Shown in pieces: positions 18,195 through 27,421 of a stretch of 64,000 nt of DNA. Source of the DNA: Aureispira sp. CCB-QB1 (GTDB lineage Bacteria; Bacteroidota; Bacteroidia; Chitinophagales; Saprospiraceae); contig CAMBRK010000010.1 of NCBI GenBank assembly GCA_945870185.1, positions 22,761 to 86,760 on the forward strand, written 5' to 3'. Under the pieces are notes generated by a model, which had not been told where the DNA came from, made no database searches, and worked only from the letters and a program-made list of their open reading frames with translations. A program made the position numbers and the translations under genes. Each line of letters starts with the position of its first letter. Within the stretch, counting starts at the first letter, position 1.

Positions 18195-19037
18195 ATGAAG
18201 TTAAGATGTAGTATTCTTTTGTTTGTTCTTTTTTATTCATTGATGAATGGTCAAGATTTCAAGATCATGACTTACAACATTAGAATGGATGCTGAGTCGG
18301 ATGGTTCAAATGCTTGGTCCAAAAGGAAGGAAATTTTATTAGAGCAACTACGAAGATATAAACCTGAGATTATAGGTTTTCAGGAAGTTACTCCTGGGCA
18401 ACTTGAATTTTTGGCTGATAGCTTAGATAACTATGCGTTTGTAGGGAAAGGTCGAGAAGAAAATAATCTAGGCGAGTCTTCTAATATTTTCTATGATAAA
18501 ATCAAGTTTAATGTATTGGATGCAGCTACTTTTTGGCTTTCGGATACTCCTGATCAAGTATCCAAAGGATGGGACGCTGCTTGTAATCGGGTGTGTACCT
18601 ATGCGCTTCTACAGGATAAAATAACTTTGTCTACATTTTATGTTTTTAATACGCACTTGGATCATAAAGGGGAGATGGCCAAAACAAAAGGATTAGAGCT
18701 GATCATTCAACAAATAAAAGCTAAAAATATTAAAAAGTATCCTGTTTTCTTGATTGGAGACTTCAACTCCGAACCCAATACTGAAAGAATAAGATGGCTC
18801 TCTAAGATGATGATTCATACCAGGACGATTGCACTAAAACCAAATTATGGTCCAAAATCGACGTTTAATGCTTTTATCTTTGATAATCCGATTAAAAGGG
18901 AAATAGACTATATTTTCATGTCTCAGGATCAAAAGTTCTATGTGTTGAATCATATAGTGATTACAGAATCCAAAGATAGTAGATATCCGTCTGATCATTT
19001 TCCTGTAATGATAGAGGTCAGGCCCAAAGTTTATTGA
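18195..19037 (+). CDS. Secreted endonuclease/exonuclease/phosphatase family protein
   Basis: 280 aa from the ATG at 18195 (a GTG at 18186 is also in frame), which begins a signal peptide ending near NGQ. The EEP metal-dependent fold is shown by MTYNIRMD, IIGFQEVTPGQ (metal Glu), FNTHLDH, LIGDFNSEPNT and the terminal SDHFPVMIE. Such secreted members hydrolyse phosphodiester or phosphomonoester bonds in nucleic acids or phospholipids; which one cannot be told. It stands alone and converges with the CoA-transferase gene. Confidence 0.88.
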   Translation: MKLRCSILLFVLFYSLMNGQDFKIMTYNIRMDAESDGSNAWSKRKEILLEQLRRYKPEIIGFQEVTPGQLEFLADSLDNYAFVGKGREENNLGESSNIFYDKIKFNVLDAATFWLSDTPDQVSKGWDAACNRVCTYALLQDKITLSTFYVFNTHLDHKGEMAKTKGLELIIQQIKAKNIKKYPVFLIGDFNSEPNTERIRWLSKMMIHTRTIALKPNYGPKSTFNAFIFDNPIKREIDYIFMSQDQKFYVLNHIVITESKDSRYPSDHFPVMIEVRPKVY

Positions 19038-19047
19038 GCATATTAGT

Positions 19048-19704
19048 TTATATATCCATTTCAGGAATTTCGCCTTCTATAATCAATTTTCCTTCTGTAG
19101 ATGCAACAATGTGCTCCACACTGACACCAGGTGCTCTTTCAAGCAGCTTGAATCCTTGATCTGTAACTTCCAAAACAGCAAGTTCAGTTACTATTTTTTT
19201 GACACATTTAACACCGGTGAGCGGAAGTGAACATTTCTTGAGCAATTTGGATTCACCTGCTTTATTGACATGCATCATAGCCACAATGATATTTTCTGCA
19301 GAAGCTACTAAATCCATAGCTCCACCCATGCCTTTGACCATTTTTCCTGGTATTTTCCAGTTGGCAATATCTCCTGCTTCCGACACTTCCATAGCTCCTA
19401 GTATAGTCAAGTCTACGTGCTGCCCACGGATCATTCCAAAACTCATGGCTGAGTCAAAAAAACTTGCTCCAGGCATGGTAGTTATGGTTTGCTTACCAGC
19501 ATTGATCACATCTGCATCTTCTTCTCCCTCATAAGGAAATGGCCCCATGCCGAGTACTCCATTTTCACTTTGAAACTCAACATTTAGCCCAGAAGGTACA
19601 TAGTTGGCTACTAAAGTTGGAATGCCAATACCCAGATTTACATAATATCCGTCTTTCACTTCTTTGGCTATTCTCTTTGCAATTCCTGTCTTATCAAGAG
19701 GCAT
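19048..19704 (-). CDS. scoB: Succinyl-CoA:3-ketoacid CoA-transferase subunit B
   Basis: 218 aa. Beta subunit of a 3-oxoacid CoA-transferase (ketone body or acetoacetate use). The catalytic Glu is E47 in EFQSENGVLGMGP; YVNLGIGIPTLVANY, MIRGQHVDLTILGAMEVS and KMVKGMGGAMDLV are family hallmarks. The alpha subunit normally sits directly upstream but is absent here: the upstream neighbour is a BASS transporter. The A subunit must be elsewhere, or was lost. A -7 box (TACATTTG) lies at 19728-19735. Confidence 0.92.
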   Translation of the reverse strand: MPLDKTGIAKRIAKEVKDGYYVNLGIGIPTLVANYVPSGLNVEFQSENGVLGMGPFPYEGEEDADVINAGKQTITTMPGASFFDSAMSFGMIRGQHVDLTILGAMEVSEAGDIANWKIPGKMVKGMGGAMDLVASAENIIVAMMHVNKAGESKLLKKCSLPLTGVKCVKKIVTELAVLEVTDQGFKLLERAPGVSVEHIVASTEGKLIIEGEIPEMDI

Positions 19705-19727
19705 GGTTTTAATATTTTATGATGCTA

Positions 19728-19735
19728 CAAATGTA
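19728..19735 (-). promoter_or_regulatory. Bacteroidota -7 box TACATTTG for scoB
   Basis: - strand TACATTTG lies 23 bases before the scoB ATG. Its own promoter is consistent with scoB being transcribed without an A subunit gene. Confidence 0.45.
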
Positions 19736-19788
19736 AGTATTTTTATAGATTTTTGATGGTTTTCTTAACTTTTTAACAGAAACTATGA

Positions 19789-20691
19789 TCAAGTATGTTT
19801 TTTACTTCTCCAGTATATTGATGCTGTAAGCGCACTTAAAATATGCCATATACTCCACCAAGCGGCGATCAAAGCCATACCACCATTGCCATCAAAAAAA
19901 TTAAAGACGATGATCAATGCTAGGCCAGAATTTTGGATGCCTGTCTCTAAGCTGATGGATCTACAATCGTTTTCCGGTAAATGGACAATTTTTTTGGCCC
20001 AATAGTACCCTATGATTAGGGCCAATGCATTGTGTATAAAAACAATGAAAAACACTATGTGAACATAATTTATGAGATTTTTCAAATTTCCAACAACAGC
20101 AAAAACTACAAATCCTATAAAGATAATAAAACTCACTTTACCCACTATTCCTTTAATGCTTTGAGTAACCTTTGGTAATAACTTTTGGAATAATAATCCT
20201 AAAAACAAAGGAAATATGATGAGTTGAATAATGACCCAAACCATGGCTCCGAAACTAATTTCAAAATCTAAGTATTGGCTATCCATATCTGGTAGGAGAG
20301 CCTTCAGTAAGTAAAAAATACCAGGTGTAGAGAATACACAAAATAAGGTAGATATCATAGTCAGTACGACAGATAGAGCAACGTTTGCTTTGGATAAATG
20401 TACAGCATAATTGGAGATGTTACCACCAGGACATGACGCAATAAGTATCATACCTAGTGCCAGTGTTGGACTGGGCTGTAAGATGTAGACCAAAATCAAA
20501 GTTATAATCGGAAGGAGTATCCATTGGGATACTAAACCTGAAATAACAGCTTTGGGATACTGAATAATGTATTTAAAATCTTGTGCTTTAATATCCAAGG
20601 CAATACCAAACATGATAAAGCCCAAACAAAAATTTAGTAAAGAAACCTGACTTTCGTTAAAATGGATCTGTATGGAATGTAAATTGGACAA
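19789..20691 (-). CDS. Bile acid:sodium symporter (BASS) family transporter
   Basis: 300 aa inner-membrane protein with about nine hydrophobic segments. The family signature is seen in FCLGFIMFGIALDIK, LGMILIASCPGGNISNYAVHLSKANVALSV (the SCPGG..SN sodium-site motif) and ISLETGIQNSGLALII. BASS proteins co-transport organic acids with sodium; the substrate here is unknown. The start is a TTG at 20691; no ATG precedes the first membrane segment, so the exact N-terminus is uncertain. It is upstream of scoB on the same strand with an 84-base gap. Confidence 0.85.
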   Translation of the reverse strand: MSNLHSIQIHFNESQVSLLNFCLGFIMFGIALDIKAQDFKYIIQYPKAVISGLVSQWILLPIITLILVYILQPSPTLALGMILIASCPGGNISNYAVHLSKANVALSVVLTMISTLFCVFSTPGIFYLLKALLPDMDSQYLDFEISFGAMVWVIIQLIIFPLFLGLLFQKLLPKVTQSIKGIVGKVSFIIFIGFVVFAVVGNLKNLINYVHIVFFIVFIHNALALIIGYYWAKKIVHLPENDCRSISLETGIQNSGLALIIVFNFFDGNGGMALIAAWWSIWHILSALTASIYWRSKKHT

Positions 20692-20760
20692 AACTTTTAT
20701 TGATGATTATCAAGACAAAGCTATAAAATATTTTGAAAACAAAATTAATTTCTTCTTAAT

Positions 20761-20787
20761 AAAAAAGCCCATCCGAAAGGACAGGCT
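20761..20787 (-). terminator. Intrinsic terminator after hppD
   Basis: On the - strand AGCCTGTCC, TTTC loop, GGATGGGCT, then six or more T. It lies 30 bases beyond the hppD stop and closes the tyrosine operon. Confidence 0.8.
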
Positions 20788-20816
20788 CATAAATTATCTA
20801 AATATAAATCTGTTGA

Positions 20817-21941
20817 TTAAAGATTTCCTCTTAATTCTTGTTCTCTTTCTATGGCTTCAAATAGTGCTTTGAAGTTTCCTTTTCCGAACGATTTGGCACC
20901 GTGCCGTTCTATAATTTCAAAAAATACTGTAGGTCTATCCATAAGTGGTTTAGTGAATATTTGTAGCAAATATCCTTCTTCATCTCTATCCACTAGGATA
21001 TTCATACGCTTTAATTCTTGTAGATCTTCTTTGATTGTTCCTACTCTTTCTAGGACAGTGTCGTAATAATTGTCGGGTACATATAGAAATTCAATCCCAT
21101 TATTTCTAAGCGATTCTACAGTATGTACGATATCGTCACAGGCTATGGCTATGTGCTGAACGCCTGCACCTTTATAAAAATCAAGATACTCTTCTATTTG
21201 GGATTTTTTCTTTCCGTCTGCAGGTTCATTGATAGGAAACTTGATGTATCCGTTTCCATTACTGACCACCTTACTCATTAGGGCTGTGTAGTCAGTAGAG
21301 ATATCTTTATCATCAAAAGTGACTAATAGCTTGAAACCTAATACTTCTTCATAAAACTTGACCCATTTATTCATATCGCCTAATTCTACATTACCGACGC
21401 AATGGTCTACATATTTAAAGCCCAAAGATTTTACAGGGGCCAAGCTCTTTTTCGCAATGAAACCTGGCATAAAGGCACCTTTGTAATGACTTCTTTCTAC
21501 TAGAGTATGGACAGTTTCACCATAAGTTTTGATAGAAGCCAATTTTACATAGCCATGCTCATCTTCAATTTTCAATGGTTCAAATGCACTTTCAGCACCA
21601 CGTTCTATAGCTTTGTGGTAAGCTTCTTCAGCATTATCTACCCAAAGTGCCAGAACTTTAACTCCATCACCATGTTTTGCTACATGCTTAAGTATTTCGT
21701 GGTCAGGATTTAAAGAAGACGTGATCACAAATCTAATTTTACCTTGCTGCAAGACGTAAGAAACCACATCTCTAGAGCCTGTCTCAGGGCCTTTGTAAGC
21801 AATCAATTCAAAACCAAAGCAGTGTTGATAAAAAAGAGTTGTTTGCTTGGCATTACCTACATAAAACTCTACATAATCGGTTCCATTTATCGGAAAAGTA
21901 TCCGTATTGGTTTCTGCTTGTAAGATGGTGGATGTATTCAT
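20817..21941 (-). CDS. hppD: 4-hydroxyphenylpyruvate dioxygenase
   Basis: 374 aa non-heme iron enzyme converting 4-hydroxyphenylpyruvate to homogentisate in tyrosine degradation. It has two vicinal-oxygen-chelate halves. The iron ligands are the His in YVDHCVGNVE, the His in GVQHIAIACDD and the Glu in VFFEIIERHG; the C-terminal GKGNFKALFEAIEREQ tail that gates the active site is present. It follows hmgA by 97 bases in the same direction, and marR heads the set. Its product is the substrate of HmgA. Confidence 0.95.
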   Translation of the reverse strand: MNTSTILQAETNTDTFPINGTDYVEFYVGNAKQTTLFYQHCFGFELIAYKGPETGSRDVVSYVLQQGKIRFVITSSLNPDHEILKHVAKHGDGVKVLALWVDNAEEAYHKAIERGAESAFEPLKIEDEHGYVKLASIKTYGETVHTLVERSHYKGAFMPGFIAKKSLAPVKSLGFKYVDHCVGNVELGDMNKWVKFYEEVLGFKLLVTFDDKDISTDYTALMSKVVSNGNGYIKFPINEPADGKKKSQIEEYLDFYKGAGVQHIAIACDDIVHTVESLRNNGIEFLYVPDNYYDTVLERVGTIKEDLQELKRMNILVDRDEEGYLLQIFTKPLMDRPTVFFEIIERHGAKSFGKGNFKALFEAIEREQELRGNL

Positions 21942-22038
21942 ATTTTAATTTTAATTTTTATTAATTTTAACCTAAACAATTAAACTTTAAACGATTATAC
22001 CTTCAATCTAAAACGATCAAACTTTAAAACATACAACA

Positions 22039-23190
22039 TTATAACCAGCTCAGAGCATAGTTTTCATCTTCGATTTCCATAGCATAATTGGTCATCAGCA
22101 ATGGTCTGAAAGTGTCTACCATAACTGCTAATTCATGAGTTTCTTTTTTTCCGATACTCTTTTCAGCGGTGCCTGGATGTGGACCATGGGGTATTCCTCC
22201 CGGGTGCAGGGTTATCTGACCTTTTTCTACATGTTTTCTACTCATAAAATCACCATCTACATAATACAATACTTCATCACTGTCTATATTACTGTGATTG
22301 TAAGGTGCAGGGATCGCTAGTGGATGGTAGTCATAAAGCCTAGGTACAAATGAGCAAATTACAAAACTCTTAGTCTCAAATGTCTGGTGAATAGGCGGTG
22401 GAAGATGAACGCGACCTGTGATAGGTTCAAAGTTATGTATAGAAAATGCATAAGGATATAAAAACCCATCCCAACCGACGACGTCAAAAGGATGGGCTTT
22501 ATAATGGTAAGGGTAGAGGTTGTCTTGTTTTTTGATATAAAGTAGAAAATCTCCTTTTTCATCATAAGTCACAAGTACGTTGGGTTTTCTGATGTCTCGT
22601 TCACAAAATGGTGAATGTTCTGCCAGTTGCCCAAAATCATTTCGGTACCTTTTGGGTGTAAAGATAGGGCTTGTTGATTCTACAATAAAAAGTCTATTAT
22701 CTGGAGTATCAAACTCTAGTTGGTATATGGTGCCACGAGGTATTACTAGGTAATCGCCATATTCAAATCTGATGTCCCCATACATGGTTTTGAGTGTTCC
22801 TGTGCCCACATGTACAAAAATACATTCATCAGCGTCTGCATTTTTATAAAAATAATCAGTCATACTTTTTTTCGGGGCAGAGAGTATGATGCGACAGTCA
22901 TTATTGACCAAAACTGGTTTTCTACTATCTAAGTAGTCATCTTCAGGACTTACATTGAATCCTTGCAAGCTTCTGTGCTTCAGTTGCTTATCATGTACTG
23001 TTTTAGGAGCTACATTAATAGGTTCGCCAACCTGAGTAATCATGGTCGGTGGATAATTATGATAAAGTATGGAGTATAAATCACTGAAGCCTTCCGTAGA
23101 AAAGAGTTGTTCATTATACAAGCTACCATCAGGCTTTCTAAATTGTGTATGTCTTTTGGGTGGAATTTGACCTAATGAATGATAATGCAT
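22039..23190 (-). CDS. hmgA: Homogentisate 1,2-dioxygenase
   Basis: 383 aa. Opens the ring of homogentisate to maleylacetoacetate. The N-terminus MHYHSLGQIPPKRHTQFRKP and the C-terminal metal region (FVPRLYDYHPLAIPAPYNHSNIDSDEVLYYVDGDF, LHPGGIPHGPHPG) match the family; H and E ligands sit in NHSNIDSDE and HPGG..HGPH. It begins 2 bases after the marR stop, so the two are coupled. Maleylacetoacetate isomerase and fumarylacetoacetase are not in the window. Confidence 0.93.
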   Translation of the reverse strand: MHYHSLGQIPPKRHTQFRKPDGSLYNEQLFSTEGFSDLYSILYHNYPPTMITQVGEPINVAPKTVHDKQLKHRSLQGFNVSPEDDYLDSRKPVLVNNDCRIILSAPKKSMTDYFYKNADADECIFVHVGTGTLKTMYGDIRFEYGDYLVIPRGTIYQLEFDTPDNRLFIVESTSPIFTPKRYRNDFGQLAEHSPFCERDIRKPNVLVTYDEKGDFLLYIKKQDNLYPYHYKAHPFDVVGWDGFLYPYAFSIHNFEPITGRVHLPPPIHQTFETKSFVICSFVPRLYDYHPLAIPAPYNHSNIDSDEVLYYVDGDFMSRKHVEKGQITLHPGGIPHGPHPGTAEKSIGKKETHELAVMVDTFRPLLMTNYAMEIEDENYALSWL

Positions 23191-23192
23191 AT

Positions 23193-23654
23193 TTAGTTGG
23201 ATTTGGATAAGTTAGTAAATATCGTATCTAAGGCTATTTCTAGTATATTTAATTGGTCATCAGAGAGTCCTGCGTATGCTTCTGACCTGAAAGCATCGAC
23301 CAAAGGTTGGATTTTGTTATGGTTTTCTTTACCTTCCGAAGTAATCATAATCTTAAATTTTCTTTTATCTTCTTTGTCAGCTTTCCTGCTAACCAGAGCT
23401 TTGGCTTCCATGAGATCTAGCATTCTGGTTATGGTAGGAGCATCTTTGAGGGCTAGATCTCCTAATTCTTGTTGACTAAGTGTCTTGTGAAGATACAGGA
23501 AATGAAGGATAACCCACTGATCTACAGTTACGTCTATTTCAGGATGCATAAGTAAAATTCTGGAAAAACTCAGTTTCATAAGCTTTACCGTCTTCTCTAA
23601 CTTAAAACCTGACAAGACTCGTTCAGGCGCATCTATTTGTATTAATGTTGCCAT
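23193..23654 (-). CDS. MarR family transcriptional regulator of tyrosine catabolism
   Basis: 153 aa from the ATG at 23654; an in-frame TTG further upstream lies inside the -7 box and is rejected. It has the winged helix-turn-helix of MarR proteins: LHFLYLHKTLSQQELGDLALKDAPTITRMLDLMEAKALVSRKADKEDKRKFKIMITSEG, including the D-x-R wing. It is first in the marR-hmgA-hppD operon with a 2-base gap to hmgA, so autoregulation and control by a tyrosine catabolite such as homogentisate is a reasonable inference. Confidence 0.88.
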   Translation of the reverse strand: MATLIQIDAPERVLSGFKLEKTVKLMKLSFSRILLMHPEIDVTVDQWVILHFLYLHKTLSQQELGDLALKDAPTITRMLDLMEAKALVSRKADKEDKRKFKIMITSEGKENHNKIQPLVDAFRSEAYAGLSDDQLNILEIALDTIFTNLSKSN

Positions 23655-23667
23655 ACTAATATTTAGT
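23655..23667 (-). promoter_or_regulatory. Candidate MarR operator palindrome
   Basis: ACTAA-TAT-TTAGT, a 5-bp-arm palindrome directly before the marR ATG and downstream of the -7 box. The position fits repression by a dimeric regulator. Assignment is inference. Confidence 0.4.
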
Positions 23668-23691
23668 GTGCTAATGAGTTGCAAAGGTAAA

Positions 23692-23699
23692 ACTTTGTT
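23692..23699 (-). promoter_or_regulatory. Bacteroidota -7 box TACCTTTG for the marR-hmgA-hppD operon
   Basis: - strand TACCTTTG lies 37 bases before the marR ATG, with the palindrome between them. Confidence 0.5.
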
Positions 23700-23930
23700 T
23701 TAATTTCCCAATAGAAATGAGATTTATTTTACAGAATATTGGTAAGATTAGTTTTTTTAGTTTAGAGTTATTCTTTCATGAAAAATTACAATAATTGGAT
23801 GTAATATTTTTTAAGCTTTCGCCTTGAAAAAGATAGCACTAAGGCTTAATGTTAAAATTGATTTGTAAATTCATGAAATAGTATGCATATGCCCATTTGG
23901 TAAAAGTGCCAGTTTCATTTTTTACCGTGA

Positions 23931-24220
23931 CTTTAACCCGAATTATGCATTAGAAAATCCCTGCCTGCCCTTACGGTACGGCGAGGCAGGTATTCCGAAG
24001 CTAAACTTCGTGCCTTTGGCTCGACAAGGTCTGCAAATCAGAATCCGCCGCGGCGGACTATTTTTCTTCTGTAACCGTAGCGGTGCTACGCTTTTCGAAT
24101 ATAAATAACTGATTTACCTGCCCGCCTACCATGTAGTGGTCAGGCTGGTTGTATTTTAGCTTCTTCCCGCTAAAGCGGGACAGGCTATTACAAAGTTCTA
24201 ACGCATAATCCGGGTTTAAA
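23931..24220. repeat. Palindrome-ended intergenic repeat, copy 2
   Basis: About 290 bp with ends AACCCGAATTATGCATTAGA and its near-complement TTCTAACGCATAATCCGGGTT. The roughly 33-base block with the CGTAGC/GCTACG hairpin (24066-24099) is present but inverted relative to copy 1 at 2066-2243. Extra hairpins are CCTGCCT...AGGCAGG (23961-23990 region), ACCTGCCCG...CAGGCTGGT (24117-24151 region) and TCCCGCTAAAGCGGGA (24166-24181). No ORF. It fills most of the marR-hscA intergenic space; 24221-24412 shows nothing else. Confidence 0.75.
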
Positions 24221-24412
24221 ATAAAACCTAAAATTTAGCAGATTTGAATTGGGGGCTAAAGCTTGGTTCTATACCACTTGATTCGTAAGGAGTACATCTA
24301 TCTATAGTATTAATCTTTAAAATCTAGGTTATTATAATCTCGAAGACATTTATAGGTTATAAGCAAACCAAAAATGAAGCATATAAAACTAAAGCTTGTT
24401 GAATTCTGGCAA

Positions 24413-26296
24413 CTACGAAGAGCCTATCTCATTTTCAAATACTGAAACCTCTTTAAGTGCTTTACCAATATTCTGATCTAAGGCCATATGTGCCAAAGGA
24501 GTCGCATAGTCATTGAGCGCTTTCATAGCATTTTCTATATCGTCCTTACTACCCGTAGTTATGGTGGTTTTTAGGTTGGAGTTGAGTCTAATGATTTCAA
24601 TGGTTTCTTCTTGAGTAAGGATGTTGGCGTTTTGAATTACAAATTTATCAGATGCCAATACTACGTTTTGAGCTTCATTGATGGCTTCTAGATAGGCGCG
24701 TCTTTCCACATCTTGACTTGCATTTTTTATACTGTCTATGAGCATGAGTGCCATTTCTTCTTCAGAGATGCCATAAGTTGATTTTATCTCTACCGAAGTA
24801 GACACACCCGATCTCAACTCTTTGGCTCTCACTGTCAAAATACCATCAGCGTCCAGCATGAAATGTACTTCAATTTTTGGAAGTCCGGCTGCCATAGGTG
24901 GGATATCTTTTAAAATGAATTCACCCAATTTCCGATTGTGTTGGACCAAGTCGCGCTCTCCTTGATATACCGATACTTTAAGATTTTTTTGACCATCAAC
25001 AGACGTAGTATATTGTCTTCCTGCTCCATGTGGTACTTTTGAGTTACGTGGAATGATGGCATCCATTAGGCCACCAACAGTCTCAATACCTAAAGAGAGT
25101 GGAGTAACGTCAAGTAAAAGTATATCTTTCCTGTTTCCTGCTAAAATATCGGCCTGTATTGCTGCACCAAGGGCTACCACTTCGTCAGGATTCATGGAGT
25201 CATCTGCTTGTTGTTCGAAGAATTCACTTACTCTTTTTTTTATCAACGGAATACGGGTAGAACCACCCACGAGAATGACTTTATCTATTTCCTTTTTGGC
25301 CAATCCAGAGTCTTGTATCGCTTGTTGGCAAGAAGTAATCGTACGAGTTACTATGGGGTCAATAAGTGTTTCAAATTGTTTATCATCCAGTTGAAGCTCT
25401 AGACTTCGTATTTTAGTAGAAAATATTTCGAGCCTACCTACCGTTTTTTTAGCTTCTTCCGCTGCCAATCTGAGCATTTGGTTGAGCTCTATATCCTGAA
25501 TTAATTCATCATTGGTAATCCCATTCATTTGTGTCCAGTAATCTATGATAGCACGATCAATATCGTCGCCACCCAAGAAAGTATCACCATGGGTAGCTAA
25601 TACTTCAAATATACCATCTTCAAGGTGAAGAATAGAGATATCAAATGTTCCTCCGCCAAGATCAAAAACTGCGATGTTGAATTGGGCATTTTTATCCAAT
25701 CCAATTCCATAAGCAAGACTGGCAGCTGTAGGTTCATTGACTATGCGAAGTACATCAAGACCTGCTAATTTACCTGCATCTCTCGTAGCTTGTCTTTGCG
25801 CATCATTAAAATATGCGGGAACGGTGATTACCGCTTTGGAGATTTGTGCATTTAAATGAAATTCTGCATCTAATTTCAAAGATTTCAAGATTTCCGCTGA
25901 CAGTTGTACAGGATTATAAAATTTGTCATCTACTTTAATTTTGACTAAGGTATCTTTATCTTCGTCAATGATCTCATATCCGATGCTTGATTTGAGCTTA
26001 GACACATCTTCATAGGACTTACCCATAAGGCGTTTAACAGAAAAGATGGTTCGATCTGGGTTGGATATTAAGTAGTTTTTCGCTTCATCACCCACTATTA
26101 TTTGTCCATCTTGGGTAAAGTGTAGCACGGAGGGCGTCAATGAGTTTTTACCATTTTGGGATTTGATGGTAATAGGTTGCTCATCTTGAATATACGCTAC
26201 TAGACTATTGGTGGTACCGAGATCGATACCAATGATAATGTCTTTTTTTGGCGATGCAGCAAAGTCGCCTGACTTAAGATCTATTGAAATCTTCAT
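24413..26296 (-). CDS. hscA: Hsp70 chaperone, HscA-type
   Basis: 627 aa from the ATG at 26296 (an upstream TTG is less likely). The ATPase domain shows IIIGIDLGTTNSLVAYI, AVITVPAYFNDAQRQATRDAG, LRIVNEPTAASLAYG and FDLGGGTFDISIL. A substrate-binding domain with LLLDVTPLSLGIETVGGLMDAIIPRN and a helical lid follow. The length and the N-terminal extension before the DLGTTNS motif resemble HscA, which helps transfer Fe-S clusters from IscU, more than DnaK (about 640 aa with an acidic tail). No isc genes are adjacent, so a second DnaK-like role cannot be excluded. Confidence 0.85.
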   Translation of the reverse strand: MKISIDLKSGDFAASPKKDIIIGIDLGTTNSLVAYIQDEQPITIKSQNGKNSLTPSVLHFTQDGQIIVGDEAKNYLISNPDRTIFSVKRLMGKSYEDVSKLKSSIGYEIIDEDKDTLVKIKVDDKFYNPVQLSAEILKSLKLDAEFHLNAQISKAVITVPAYFNDAQRQATRDAGKLAGLDVLRIVNEPTAASLAYGIGLDKNAQFNIAVFDLGGGTFDISILHLEDGIFEVLATHGDTFLGGDDIDRAIIDYWTQMNGITNDELIQDIELNQMLRLAAEEAKKTVGRLEIFSTKIRSLELQLDDKQFETLIDPIVTRTITSCQQAIQDSGLAKKEIDKVILVGGSTRIPLIKKRVSEFFEQQADDSMNPDEVVALGAAIQADILAGNRKDILLLDVTPLSLGIETVGGLMDAIIPRNSKVPHGAGRQYTTSVDGQKNLKVSVYQGERDLVQHNRKLGEFILKDIPPMAAGLPKIEVHFMLDADGILTVRAKELRSGVSTSVEIKSTYGISEEEMALMLIDSIKNASQDVERRAYLEAINEAQNVVLASDKFVIQNANILTQEETIEIIRLNSNLKTTITTGSKDDIENAMKALNDYATPLAHMALDQNIGKALKEVSVFENEIGSS

Positions 26297-26375
26297 ATAC
26301 AAATTAAATAAAAAAAGATAAACAAACCAATTGCAGATTAGTTGAAGAAGTCTTCTCTATCTATACATAAATCCA

Positions 26376-27410
26376 TTATTTTAGCTTCAAGTCACTTAGT
26401 AATATGGTGTGTTCAAATCTTTGATTATCAGATATATCTATGGCTTCCATTTTAATTTCTGGGTCCTGCTTTGACCAATCGATAGATATTTTTCCATAAT
26501 GATTTTCCATCACGGGACCTTCGATTCTATTTATGTTGGGAGTAGCAAAGTGCCACGTTGATGTGATCCCACTTGATGTGAAATCATAAATCGGGTATAA
26601 ATCGGGATATTTTATTTTCGATATTTCGGCATAATGAACATCTCCACTTATAAAAAGCACTCCATTGGCTTTAGTTTTTTTAATAAGGTCTAACATTTTA
26701 GTTTGCTCATGTGGAAAATTAGCCCAGGCTTCGTACCCATTGAATGCGATGGCAAATTGAGTACTTGATGCGATAATACGTAAATCAGCTGGTTTTTTAA
26801 GTTCACCTTCCAACCATTTCCATTGATCTACACCTAAAAGTGTAGAATCAGTCGTTTCATGGGGAAAATAGTCAAGCGCATAAAAATATTGACGGTCATT
26901 GTGAAGCTCTCCTCTATAATTTCGCAAATTGTCTCTAAATGTTCGGGTGTCCAAAAGAATAATTTGAACATTTTTTCCCTTAAAATCATAAATCATGGCA
27001 TTATAAATACCTGCTCTTTTGTACCTTTCGGAATCTTTCGGCTCTTCAAAAAATTCCAAAAATAATTTCTTGGAAGAATCTTTTTGAGCATAATGTCTTC
27101 CAATATCATTCCAACCGTAATCATGGTCATCCCATGTAGCCAATAGGGTAGTAGACTTCTTTAGTGCTTGGAATTCGGCTTTGTCGCCCAGTTTTTTGTA
27201 CTTTGCTTTAAACTCATGCATATCGTAGGTATCTCCGTATATATTGTCACCCAAATAGATGAAGAAATCTGGTTTGATATCAGCTATTTTTTGGAGTATA
27301 GGTTGTGGCTTCATCTCATGTCCACACGATCCAAAGGTAATCAATGTTGTTTGAGCAGATATAGGACTAATATAAAAAAATATTATTAGTAATGTTGAGA
27401 AAGTCTTCAT
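26376..27410 (-). CDS. Secreted PhoD-like alkaline phosphatase/phosphodiesterase
   Basis: 344 aa with a signal peptide (residues 1-19). Metallophosphatase motifs are ITFGSCGHEMK, FFIYLGDNIYGDTYD, LATWDDHDYGWND, IILLDTRTFRDNLR and FISGDVHYAEI, which supply the Fe/Ca ligands of the PhoD family. It would release phosphate from esters or diesters in the periplasm. It starts 11 bases after glsA, so is probably co-transcribed with it. Confidence 0.88.
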   Translation of the reverse strand: MKTFSTLLIIFFYISPISAQTTLITFGSCGHEMKPQPILQKIADIKPDFFIYLGDNIYGDTYDMHEFKAKYKKLGDKAEFQALKKSTTLLATWDDHDYGWNDIGRHYAQKDSSKKLFLEFFEEPKDSERYKRAGIYNAMIYDFKGKNVQIILLDTRTFRDNLRNYRGELHNDRQYFYALDYFPHETTDSTLLGVDQWKWLEGELKKPADLRIIASSTQFAIAFNGYEAWANFPHEQTKMLDLIKKTKANGVLFISGDVHYAEISKIKYPDLYPIYDFTSSGITSTWHFATPNINRIEGPVMENHYGKISIDWSKQDPEIKMEAIDISDNQRFEHTILLSDLKLK

Positions 27411-27421
27411 AATTTTATTTC

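Noticed and set aside
25053..25402. + strand ORFs inside hscA
   Set aside because: Antisense shadows of a highly conserved Hsp70 frame.
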